Source of the DNA: Todiramphus chloris collaris
Taxonomy: Eukaryota; Chordata; Aves; Coraciiformes; Alcedinidae
Length of the DNA: 64,000 nt
Direction: 5' to 3'
Assembly (NCBI GenBank): GCA_025345505.1
Contig: JANVCC010000153.1
Coordinates: forward strand, 79,258-143,257
The notes beneath the pieces are model-generated. The model was not told the origin of the DNA. It worked only from the letters and a program-made list of their open reading frames with translations, and made no database searches. Each line of letters opens with the position of its first letter. Positions within the stretch are counted from its first letter, which is position 1. Shown piece by piece: positions 1 to 56,229 of the stretch. Both the position numbers and the translations under genes were made by a program.

Positions 1-33
1 ATTGCACACAGAAACTAGTTCCTCACAGATCTA

Positions 34-45284
<45,251 letters not shown>

Positions 45285-45899
45285 GGCGCAGACCGCCCTG
45301 GGACCCGCTGGCGCCTCCTCCCAGGGCAGCAGAGAGGGTAAGCCCAGCGCTGCCGCCTCCCTCACGTGAGAGCCATTTCCTCACGAAGTAAGGGGCGGTG
45401 GCCGGCTCCAAGTCGCCCCCGCCTCCTCACCGCCTGACTGACGGCGCTGCGGCCGCAGCTTCTAATCGAGAGGCAGGGACCCGTGAGAGAGCACGAACGA
45501 GAGCGCGGGCGGGCGGGCGGCGACGGCCTTTACTAGGGGAGAGGAAGCTTTTTGGCAAGGTAGGAATGGTACACCACCAATTCAACCAGATATATCTTTA
45601 GAAGGCGTCCCTCTTGTTAAGAAAATGGATTTGGGGGGTGATTGTTCTACAGAGAGCTCAACCCCCTCCCCCAAGATAAAGCCAAACCCACAACAGAGCA
45701 GATGAAGAGATATGAAAATATAATTAAATTAGTTTTCATACTGAGACTAGAAAAAAAATCAGAAATAACAAGGAAAGAAAAATGCTTAATACCTCCAGAT
45801 CACAATAAAAATCTTAATAAAGTTACACATTTTCAAGTCATTGGGACTAATGTCTCCACTTTATTTACATGAAACTGAAAATAAGCTAGCCAGTGACTT

Positions 45900-46290
45900 T
45901 TCAGATGCAGGAATGTTACATTTTTGGAAATCTTGAAAAATTGGGAAAATTCCAAAAGAGTGGATGATTGTCCTCAATATTGAGTCAATACCTAAAAAGA
46001 GGAAAAAGAGAGACTCAGGAAAGTTGAGATAACTAGCTCAATGATCATTTTGTTTTGAGGAAAGATGATCATGATACGTAAATTTGGGGGGACAAGATAA
46101 CGTGTTTGAATAGTTAAAAGTTGTTCTAATGTTACAGCCCACATGAAAACAGACAAGGTATTTGACTTGGTACCAGCTAAAACCTGATTGGAAATATCTA
46201 TGGAATTAACTCCATATACCTTCCACGTATTTCAAAACCTCTTCCTGGTAGATCTCAGGATCTACCTGGAAGTTAGTAGAGGCAGAAAGA
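45900..46290 (+). pseudogene. Decayed LINE reverse-transcriptase fragment
   Basis: Read on the plus strand, pieces such as IPKEWMI, SIPKKRKKRDSGK and DKVFDLVP resemble the start of a CR1/L2-type reverse transcriptase (PEDW, FKKGKK and KAFDTVP blocks) in the right order. Stops and shifts separate them. The assignment rests on weak similarity. Confidence 0.45.
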
Positions 46291-47304
46291 TAGCAAAATG
46301 TAAGACAGAGAGTGAGGAAGATGAGGATTTGCTCTGATATTTTTTTTCATCGTGCTTTCTAGTAAAGTCTGTGAGTGCTAGGAAATGTTTGTAATCTGAA
46401 GCAAACAATTAAAAGCATTATAATACAGCCATAAATATGTCTGAGGATCAGTACTGAAGAAAGTGAACATTTATCTTGGGGAGCAATCACTCCAGAAATA
46501 ATACAGTATAACCCAAGCTGAGTGTGCTACTTAGTCCCAGTCAGACCTTTGCCAGACCTACTTGACTCTTCAAATTATTTCTTTCTCATACTGTGACTAA
46601 AATGCAAGCCAGCTACACCATGCTTTTTATTTCCAGGGTAGGAACAAGTGTTCCTAGAGTCCCACACACCATGCCAAGTGGTACTGTTCTAAGACTTACT
46701 TTGTTGACTACTTGTCTTTCATCAAGGAGAGGTGAAGGGCATCACGACAATCACTTGATTCCTTGGTCTGTTACCACTGTCATCAAGGACACAGTTGAGG
46801 TTAGCACATTGAACTGCACTGTAACTTCATGAGAGCCAGAGAGCTTCCTTTGTCCACATGCTCATGCCTTGGGCATTTCTGCAGAAATGCTGCAGTAGCT
46901 TTTTATATCTATGGTGGAGAAAAAAAAGAAGTGTGCTGTTGACAGTTCCTACGGACCCTTCCCCTTTATCTGTTGAAAAACATGCCTTGAGGATGTTTTG
47001 GCTGTGTCTCAGCACCTGAAAACCCTTCTTGTTAGTGGAAATGTCAGACCCTGCCTCATTATTGACTGTACACCAGGATCAATGTGTCCCATTGCTGATG
47101 AGGATCTGTCCTGGGGCAAAGCTTTTCTTCCACCTGCCTCACTCTGCCTGTTTTTGAGCCTGTGATTCTCCATGATGAAAAAGTGCTTAGCAGTTGCTCA
47201 ACTAATATGTTGGCAATATTGGTTTTCTTGTGAGGTTTTGCTTGTGTGTGAGGGTATGAGTCTTACTGCAAGGAGGGGCAGACATAAGTACCCCACCATG
47301 TAGC

Positions 47305-47595
47305 CTGAATGCCTTGAAAATTGGGCCAGTCTCTCTTCAGTGGTGACCAGTGATAGGACAAGGGGCAACAGGCACAAACTAGAATTCAGGAAGTTCCACC
47401 TAAATATAAGGGAAAGCTTCTTTACTCTGAGGGTGACAGAGCACTGAAGAGGCTGCCCAGAGAGGTTGTGGGTATTCAAAACACACCTGGATGCATTACT
47501 GTGCAGCTTGCTCTAGTGAACCTGCTATAACAGGGGAGTTCGACAAGATGCTCTCCAGGGGTCCCTACCAACCTCTACCATTCTGTGATTTTTGT
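47305..47595 (+). mobile_element. CR1 3'-end fragment
   Basis: It has the conserved tail order: TGACCAGTGATAGGACAAGG, a divergent ORF2 end, GAGGCTGCCCAGAGAGGTTG, and a terminus CTACCAACCTCTACCATTCT followed by GTGATTTTTG. The insertion is 5'-truncated and without a coding frame. Confidence 0.87.
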
Positions 47596-48979
47596 GTTCA
47601 TTGAGACACACCTGAAGCAAAGTATGTGTCTATCTTGCATTCAGAGCATATGGAAATGGAGGCCTATGAAAACCTGATGAAATTAGTCATTGCCAACGTA
47701 GTCAATGCGAGTAGTGAACTGGCACTTTTTAGGTAGGCTGAACAAGACCACAGTGGTGTAATCACACTGTTTTGTAGATATGGAGTACCCATATGACCTG
47801 TATGACCTCTCCATTCTGAAAGAAGTTGGCTACCTCTTCAATATGAAAGAAGTCTTCCAGAGTCAGAACATGCTGATAGAACAGCACATACTGGTATGAA
47901 GGTAGAATACTACTGAAATATGGCATGTGGCAGCACAGCTGATTGCTCATTCTTCTAAATAACAAAATCATCGATGGAGAGCAACAAAAGCATTGATGGA
48001 GGATCCTTTCCTGGAGTGATTCAGGAATCGGTATCCACCATATAGGAAGCATGTTAGGATACCATCACAAAACAATGGGTATGTATAGTTAATGAACACT
48101 ATTTCCAAAACTACTAGCAAGTATTTTTACCTACAAAAGGCTCAGAACATAACTGGATTTAACAACTTATCCTCCATTCAGAAGGCACATGACTCTTAGC
48201 TGACCAAAGGCTGAGGAAATTAGGAGTGTCACATATAGTTACAATGCCAGCATGTTTACTGAGTAATGATATGGCAACACAGATTTCTGACAAGACTGAG
48301 ATTTGCTTTGTAATCCTTTAATGAGTCTTTTTGCATTAAATGCACATACATACATTGAGTCTACTAGAGTTGTTAGCATCTCTTCAATTTGTGGCTTCAG
48401 TTAACTGTATGAAAACCTACAGATTGTCTATTTTGTTGAAAAGGTCAGATGGATAAGCAGCAAGGCAAAAAGGTGCATGCTTAACCTGGCTTAGCCAATG
48501 CAGTGTTTTTCACATTGACCTCTCTGATGCTGGAGCCTGAAATATGAATTCTGCCTTTCTAGACAGTAGCTGAGACTGGTCAACAGAGGAAGTTTCCAAA
48601 GTGCAAGCACAGCAAGTAGACAAAGAGAAGCCATTAGCTGAGAAATTCTGCAAATTATAAGGGAATCTGAATATTCCAAGGACCAGTACGAACAGCCAAT
48701 GATTAGAAGTTACAGAAGAAATAGATGCAAAGAAACAACATGGTGCATTTTAATTCCCAAGAATGCCATTCTAAGTTGCTGAATTGTCCAGCAGGATTAT
48801 TGAAAATCCTTGTGATCTGTGTGATCTATGCCATAGGTGTACTTGTCTCTAGTTCCATCACAGCTATGCTTCACCATGGGCTTTGTTGATCCAGAGCCTG
48901 TCCTGCTTGCCTCACTTGGGTACTGCAGAACCTGTCCCTGCCTGGTGAAGCTTCTGCCCTACCAGCCTTGTTACTGTGC

Positions 48980-49142
48980 TTGTCTTCTCTCCTAAAGGCA
49001 GCAGGCAGTCCTGACTGTTCTCTTATGCTTGTCTGGAAGAAGCCCTGAGTAACTTGATCTACCCTTGAAGTTTGTCCTTAGTGTAAGAGGCTGCACTAAA
49101 TGGTGTCCAGAGGCCCTTCCCAAACTACTTCTTTCTGATTCC
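48980..49142 (+). mobile_element. Weak CR1 3'-end remnant
   Basis: AAATGGTGTCCAGAGGCCCT and TCCCAAACTACTTCTTTCTG resemble the last 60 bases of CR1. The left boundary is uncertain and the fragment is old. Confidence 0.45.
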
Positions 49143-49889
49143 CTACAAATGCAACCACTGGCCCACATTAACTAGGCATAACAGAATTTGCTTTTTAACA
49201 AAACAGAAAAATAGAAGGGAACTAGGAAGCTTGATATATTATCGTGTCTTTGGTGCCTTTGGTGTCTACATATGCCTTCGGTGTCTACATATGCTCTTTC
49301 TCATCTACTTTTGCCTCTTCTTGTAAGTATTGTGTGGGTAAAATATATGATCTAGCTCCTGTGGTTTGCCATGCCATTAGGAAACACTAAAGGAATATTA
49401 ATTGCAATAGATCCCAGCTTCTCTGGGAATGACAGCCATCTCCCCTTATCTAACAAACCACACCAGTTTTATGGTGCATATGACAGCGCTGCTGTGAGCA
49501 CCTGTGAGCTCTAATTTCTGTTCATTCTTGTTTCATTATTCAATTTCACTTGCAGATTTAACTTTCCCATCCTTTCCCCCTCTGCGCTTCCTTTAACAGT
49601 ATGTTGCAGAACAGTGTCTCCTCAGCCTGTCTCGTTGCAATTTCCATACTATTGTTTGTACTTCTATTTATTCTCTAAGTAGCTTTTCTTAGGAGAAGAT
49701 AAAGCACGCAGTGCATCTTGAAATTTTTAATCTCTTTGCTACAACTTGTGAAGCTGTTAATAGCTGTTTACTCATCCTTAGCTTTTATGGCTCAGTGGGT
49801 TGGGATTCCTTAGACAGTTAAGCTCCTACAGCCATGTGGATGCTGAAAAGCTGTTAGCAGAGGGATTTTCCTAGGTTCTCACAATATTC

Positions 49890-50180
49890 GGTGAGAATCC
49901 TGCCTTTCTCACACGTGTTATGAGAAACAGTAGGACGGTTTTGTAAACTAGACTAACACGTGGTGTTTTGCTAAGTTCTGTTTATGGTACATTGGAAAAA
50001 TATTTTGAAATAGGTGTTGTAGGACTTTAGCCAATCACTCTAGGAGATGGGTGATCACTGACCAATCCCCCTATGGGGCTAGGGTATATAAAATGGGGTT
50101 GTAAATTAATAAAGTTTCTTCTTTTGCCTGCTCTTGCTGAATTTATACGTTGCTCCATCTCTCCACTCCTGGCATAAACA
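49890..50180 (+). mobile_element. Probable solo LTR of an endogenous retrovirus
   Basis: A compact promoter/terminator-like block on the plus strand: two CCAAT boxes (AGCCAATCAC and GACCAATCCC), a TATA box GGGTATATAAAA about 35 bp after the second, then AATAAAG about 30 bp later and a T/C-rich tail ending CTCCTGGCA. This order is typical of a short LTR. Family and exact ends were not determined, and no target duplication was confirmed. Confidence 0.6.
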
Positions 50181-53100
50181 GTGACACAGCCATTCATGTG
50201 CAAAGATACAATGTTGGCTTTGTTTAATTTCAGAAATGAAACGCACAAAGCTATGGTTTTGCATCTTTTAGCTTGTTTGGCATGCTACTTTGACGTGTGC
50301 AAGCACTTACAAAAAAAGTGGTTTTGAGACAATACCAAAATTCCTAATGGAAAGTTAGTCTGGTTTGGCCTCTGCATTAAATTGATCCATCGACAGAGGG
50401 TTTACTTTCACAAAAGACTCCAGTTTAATTAGTTATACTACTCTGGTGATTTTGTTCTTTGTCCACTTGATGTAGCTTTTGATGTATACCTTGAGAGGAA
50501 AAATTGTGATCTGGAAAAGATGCGAACACTGCTGAGATGCGTTCTTAGAATATGCATAGTAGATTTTTCTGACTTCACAGTATGTGCCAGCTGGACCTAG
50601 TTTTGTTAGTTACAGAAGTGGTGAAGTAAACTACTCTTACTATTTACAAAAACTGCAGTGCTAACCTCTCTGCAGGATGAAGGTAGGAACATGAATGTGT
50701 TTGCTTAGTACACTAGCATATATTTAACATGCACCTATTCCTCTTTGTCATTGCTAAACCACTGAAATTGTGCCTCCTGAACTCATCCTCTCCCAAAACA
50801 CCCTTTCCACCCTGGCAGTGGCATCGGCTAGCAGACACAGTGATACTGACTTGCAACATTAACATTGCAGGTTAATCATTGCCAAGGTCTAAATTAATTG
50901 TGAGACAAATTACATAACACCCAGTGAGTGAGGAGAATGTTGAAGCATATTAGAAAAAAATAAGGTGCTCTTTAAAGACCAATACTTTGTCAAATGAATG
51001 GCAGGTAAAAACATTAAGGTAATACGATAGAAATTAATATTACCTTTGCTTTAATGCTACTTTGCTTTACCTGTGTTTTATTATTCTTCTGACATGGAGT
51101 ACTTGGCAGAAAACCTATGTGTAATCCAATTGCATTGCTTTTCTTTTGAAGGGAAACTATACTCAACATTGAGTTGGCGTCCCTTCTGCCCAGTGAGAAT
51201 CCTTCATCACTGAGCAAGAGCACTGTCTGGTTCCCTGATATGCAGTTCCTCAGAAGAGTGAGTTCTCTGCTGGACAGTACTATGGTTTCAGTAGAAAGGG
51301 TAGGTAACAGCTTCTTGCATGCTCATTAGGGATATTATTTTGGGATATGGGAATAGTTGAATCCCATCAGTCAAGAAAAGTTTAGTGTCCATCTGGAGGA
51401 GTACTATAAATAACAGGTTATTGTGCTAAAAGTAGGCACTTCTGGTTTTAATTAACTAACTTAACTATTATACACCATATTCTTCAATATGGCTGTTGGA
51501 TGAGGGCCCTCAGAGGACATGGACAAAATTAGGTGTTTCTCTGCTTTATCTGAATTGCAGTGAATCTCTGCAAACAGGCTGACTCCTCATATGTGAAGGT
51601 ACTCAAATACCAGCATTAAGAAAATTTTGACAGTTAAAAATCAGATATTGATTGAATCAAGCAAGACAGAGTGTTAGCAGGGAAGTATGTCTTCTCTATT
51701 GCCATCTTGGACACCGGCACTTGAATTCCTCCCATGTGTTGTATTAAATGCCAAGAAATATGGCCTTAATGTAGCTCATTATTGTTTATAATTGACTCTT
51801 GAAAAGATCGGAGCATTTGTCAGAATCGTCTCCTCCATAAATTATACCAATTTACTGTTGGGGGTTTTTAAAGTCATATTAAGGATTCATCTTCATTGAA
51901 CATTACTTTATTTGCCCATCACTAACAACTATGAATATTTCACCTATATTTAGAAATTTCACAGGTGTGGTTAGGACAGACACAGTAAGTGTATCAATTT
52001 TACATCTTCCATAGGTGATAATGACTAGAGGATTTTAAAAAATATATATAGAAATTGCTGCCAAAATTCTGAAATTAAAACCCCCCAGATGTTATAGTTT
52101 ATCTTTTTTTTTTCCTTTTAATCCTCCTATGCTTTTCTGCTAATATTTGTGATAAAGTCAAGTTGAAAACACACATAAACGTAACTAAATATATCTCACT
52201 CTGCTTATATGGAGATTCTGCTATGTTCAAATTTTAGTATTCCAACTAAAGGCAGAGTTTGCTCAAGTTTTTCCTCGGGTGCCATCCTTCATTTCATTAT
52301 TGGAAGGTTGTAAAACAAAGATGGAAACAGAAGTTCTATGAACTGTAGTAACAAACCGCCCAATTATTTCTCAAGAGAGCAAATATCTTTTTATGTATCA
52401 GTAAACTTAATGGGCTTACAAACTGATAGAAAACTGCTAACCTAAATGAGACCTTTTATAATCTATGGATACAATTACAGCTTCAAATATGATTATTGAT
52501 TAAAATGATAATATGTCTTGTTATGCTGAAATACTAATTAACCTAATTTTATTCTCTTTGCATTATTGTGTTCAACCAAAGAAATGTAAAGACTCATATC
52601 TGTATTAGATTTACTGTTTTTTAAAAATCATAATTTTCACAATTGTTGAGAATACATGGTCTCCATGGATCATTGGGATTTTTTTAATCATAGTTTAGTG
52701 TCCTCATGTTCTTGTATACTGTCATCCAGTGGAGTATAGTTGGTCAGTGGCTATCAGCATAGCCTGAGGAAGTAGAATATTATTAAACACCACCTTTTCA
52801 ACCAAAAACCAAATAGGTTTTGTTTCACCTAAGTTTGAAGCAGGAAGGCAGTTAGTGCTAATATGACATCTTTTGGTGACCAAAGAGCATGGAAACAAGA
52901 GACAGGTTTTAGAAGAGGTTTTGGGTTAGGTTTTTTTCATATTTAACTTAATTTCTGTGACAAATACAGCCATGATGGTTTCCAGGAAAACAGGCTGTGC
53001 TGTGGCTGCTGTATGGACTTTGATCCCACTTATCTAGAGACTGCATGGTGCAAGTTAACTGACTAGATGCTAGTTGCTTTTAAAAATGCTTTCTACATCT

Positions 53101-54749
53101 CTAACACAACCTTCTTCTCACAGCTTTTCTTTAGAGTTACGCTCTCAGCATCAGCCAGGTTTGCCTTACAGGAATAAATGCCTAGGATGTGATGCAAAGG
53201 CAAGTCCTGATTTGAGTTGCACCATCATTTACGACATTACACCTTGAACTGTTTTTTAAGCTCAGGAAAGTCTATGAAAGGGCTGGGGGCTTTGCAAAGC
53301 CTTTTAACTCTTAATGAAATATCACCTGGTTTGCTGCCAAGATGGCCTCAGCCAAGGAAGTGACACTTAATTTTGAACTTTAAAGTTTTTCAGTTGTTTA
53401 AAATTTTGAACATTTACAGCATAAACTGAAGGGTATTTTTTTTCTCTAGCTAGACAGCTCATGTAGCAGTGATTTTCTGAAGTCAGACTGAGTAAGCCAT
53501 AGATATGAACAGTCTGGTCCTTCAGCACATACATCCAGGAGAGTTTCAAGTCAATATTCTTTTGTTGGTTTTGGTTTGGTCGTGGTTTTTTTGTTGCTAA
53601 GTAGAAAGCAACTATTATCCTGTCTGGTAATCTTCTCTTACACAGGGGTTAGAGTGCTCTCTACCTTCTCCAATATTCCTAAGAGCATGCTGCAATTAAA
53701 CTAATAAATGAACTTAGTTTTGTGTTTTTCCTTGGTGGTGATGTCTTAAAAATAATTGTCCTTGAAAGGGAAAATGTACAGTTTTCTGTAGCTTATTGGG
53801 TTTAGTCTGAAAGTCTTAGCAATGTGGATTTCCATAAGAGCTTTTCAGTACTGACACTAATAGAAAAGAGAAATGATACTGCCATATTGACAAATCTGAG
53901 CTGCCAAGGTATATTATTATTGATTTCAGCAACGACACATTGAAGAAGCTTTATTAAATGTTTCAACAGAATACATCAATTAATGTAGAAGGAATAGGAC
54001 TATAAAAAAAAAGGTGAATAAAATAAAGAATAATATTAGTACACTTTTTGTTTAAAATATCACTTAAGAGTCATAAGGAATATGGAATTGGAAATAAATC
54101 AACCAAAGATAATATAACTGAATTTGACTATAATCTAACGAACAAAATTACAAAAAAGGTCATATATGTTGTCAACCAACTTTCTCCTAGAAAAAGGATT
54201 CAATTAAAGCCAGTGTGCAAAATGTACAATGCTAGCAAAGGAATTAAGTAGTAACAAGAAAATAGGCTACATGCAGTAAATAGAAAGCCCTACTAATGGG
54301 CAGTACAGAAAAAAACAAGTATTCAATACTTGTATACCTTATCTTTCATTTGAAATAGAAAGGTCTGCTAATGCGTAGCAAAATTAAACACCTATGACAA
54401 CTTTGGCCAGAATTATGAAAGAACAAGCTACAGAATACTTGCATCAACTGAATGGTTTTGAATCTTAACGCACCTCATGAAGTTATACTTATCATGTTAA
54501 ATAATTATATAAAACAATCTTAAAGCTATTGGTGGACACCTACCACTTTTTTTGCATCTGTTAAGACTGGAACCATACAATCACTACTTGGACAGCCTTC
54601 CATCCCTGAGTATCTTTCTTCATCCAGTCCAACATCCTTCTTTCCAGTAAAGGCAGGTGTTATGATCAAGCTGCTCTCTCTTACACAACTCTACTGTTCT
54701 TATATTTTGAGAAATCTGATGAAAACTGTCATTCAAAAATCAAGGCAAA

Positions 54750-55130
54750 GGAGATTCTTTTGTAATTCATTCACTACTTCCCATCAGCAGGCAGGTGTTC
54801 AGCCATATCCATGAAAGTAGGGCTCCATCACACTAGCAGTTACTCCGGAAGGCAAACACCATAACTCCAAACATCCCCCCTTCCTCCTTCTCCCCCCCTG
54901 CTTTTATAGCTGAGAGTGACATCATATGGTATGGCCTATCCCCTTTGTCAGTTGGGGTCAGCTGTCCCTGCTGTGTCCTCTCCCAGATTCTTGCACACCC
55001 CTAGCCTACTTGCTGGTGGGGTGATGTGAGTAGCAAAAAAGGCCTTGATGCTGTGTAAGCACTACTCAGAAATAACAAAAACAACGCTGTGTTAGCAAAA
55101 CTGTTTTCCTATGAAAATGTGAAGAGCAGA
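54750..55130 (-). mobile_element. Avian ERVL-type LTR fragment
   Basis: Minus-strand sequence contains a TATA-like ATAAAAGC near 54908, preceded by the conserved GTCAGCTGACC-type region (plus TTGGGGTCAGCTGTCCCTGC) and TGACATCATATGGTATGG. I recognise this combination from memory as a common bird ERVL LTR. It lies about 300 bp beyond the 3' end of the provirus and is a separate, older insertion. Confidence 0.65.
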
Positions 55131-55441
55131 AATATTATCTGCTTCCTGTTGCACAGTAAATCAAACATTTGTTTGCCAGGATTGTGAGAAAAAGTCATTC
55201 ATAAGACATTCCAATGAATAGAATGGGTAATGAGTAAAATTTTTCAGGTAAGCACAGTAATTTAGATGAGGCATTACATGAAGTTGTCAGGACTTAAAAA
55301 TAAGTTTTTAATGTGGCAGTAACGATGTGTGGCAGAAGACAAAGCAGTATTTGAATCAGAATTCAAAATGCAGGAATTGATGCCTGATGGTGCAGATGCA
55401 CAAAAGTAAATTCCAGGAAATGAAGAAAATGGCTCAGAGAG

Positions 55442-56229
55442 TGTTATAAATTTAACTTCACGAATTGAGGGGAGTCAGAGTCAATTAGAAAATTTAATTG
55501 TTTATTTAGTAAGCGACAGCAAGCAAAACAGCGCTGGGCGGCCGGGGAGTCTGCGCCCCACCAAGGGCACACACCAAGATGCCAAACAGGCAGGCATTTA
55601 TCACACTAAATCATGCACATCCAACAGCATTAACTACATATTCATTATATGAGGTTTGATTATTATAATCAAGTCCAGGTATTCATTATCATAGGTCTCC
55701 TCCCTTTGGCACTTGCGCACTGGTGTCTGGTGGTCGTGGGCCGGGGTCTTCAGGAGGAAGGCCCCCAGTCTTCCTCGCAGTGCACTTGTCACCTTTTGTC
55801 TCAAAATGATGAGTCAGGAATCAGAGGGTTGGTGTGATCTGGCTTATCTGCAGGGAGGCTCTCCTGTATTTCTTCCTGTCTGGGAGTAAGTTCCCTTATC
55901 TACAAGGACCAAAACTACACAAGACAGGCTGCAGGATTTATGAGAACCTTGGTAACTTTCAAGACTATGTGAGACAAAACACAACTCACAACTCTGTAAG
56001 ACAAGACACAGTTTACGGCTATGTAAAACAAGCTGCAATTACAAGGCTACTAAACTACAATTTATGATGACATTTCCAACTCAGGCCTCAGCCAGGCCTG
56101 TATCCGGGGGGGAACAGGGATGATGTCCTGGAGGGTCGAATCCCCAGTATAGCGGAATACATTTGGTGCTTTTATTAAAGCGAAACAGCTTCTAAAGTTT
56201 GATGAACAAACAATTCACAGTTTATAACA
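55442..56229 (-). repeat. 3' LTR of the provirus (788 bp)
   Basis: On the minus strand it begins TGTTATAAA and ends TTTATAACA, a perfect 9-bp inverted terminal repeat. It follows the polypurine tract by two bases (AT). An AATAAA polyadenylation signal is at 55506-55501, and a weak TATA-like GATAAAT at about 55602-55596. This suggests a U3 of about 630 bp, a short R and a U5 of roughly 40 bp (inferred). The neighbouring bases outside are GAGAG on the plus strand. The matching copy is not in the window. Confidence 0.92.
55501..55506 (-). terminator. LTR polyadenylation signal AATAAA
   Basis: A canonical AATAAA on the minus strand, about 60 bases before the LTR end. It should define the 3' end of proviral transcripts in the R region. 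Confidence 0.7.

Larger units (their letters stand above)
45641..55441. other. Intergenic region between SLC12A7 and the provirus
   Basis: I recognise no host gene in this 9.8-kb stretch. It contains listed LINE and LTR fragments at 45.9-46.3, 47.3-47.6, 48.98-49.14, 49.89-50.18 and 54.75-55.13 kb. The parts at 46.4-47.3, 47.6-48.9 and 50.2-54.7 kb show only short open frames without familiar motifs. One plus-strand frame near 47780-47905 is open for about 40 codons but unrecognised. Confidence 0.65.

Noticed and set aside
47762-48052. 96-codon minus-strand frame and the open plus-strand stretch opposite
   Set aside because: No recognisable domain, conserved motif or neighbouring exon. It could be a decayed transposon, but nothing supports a gene.
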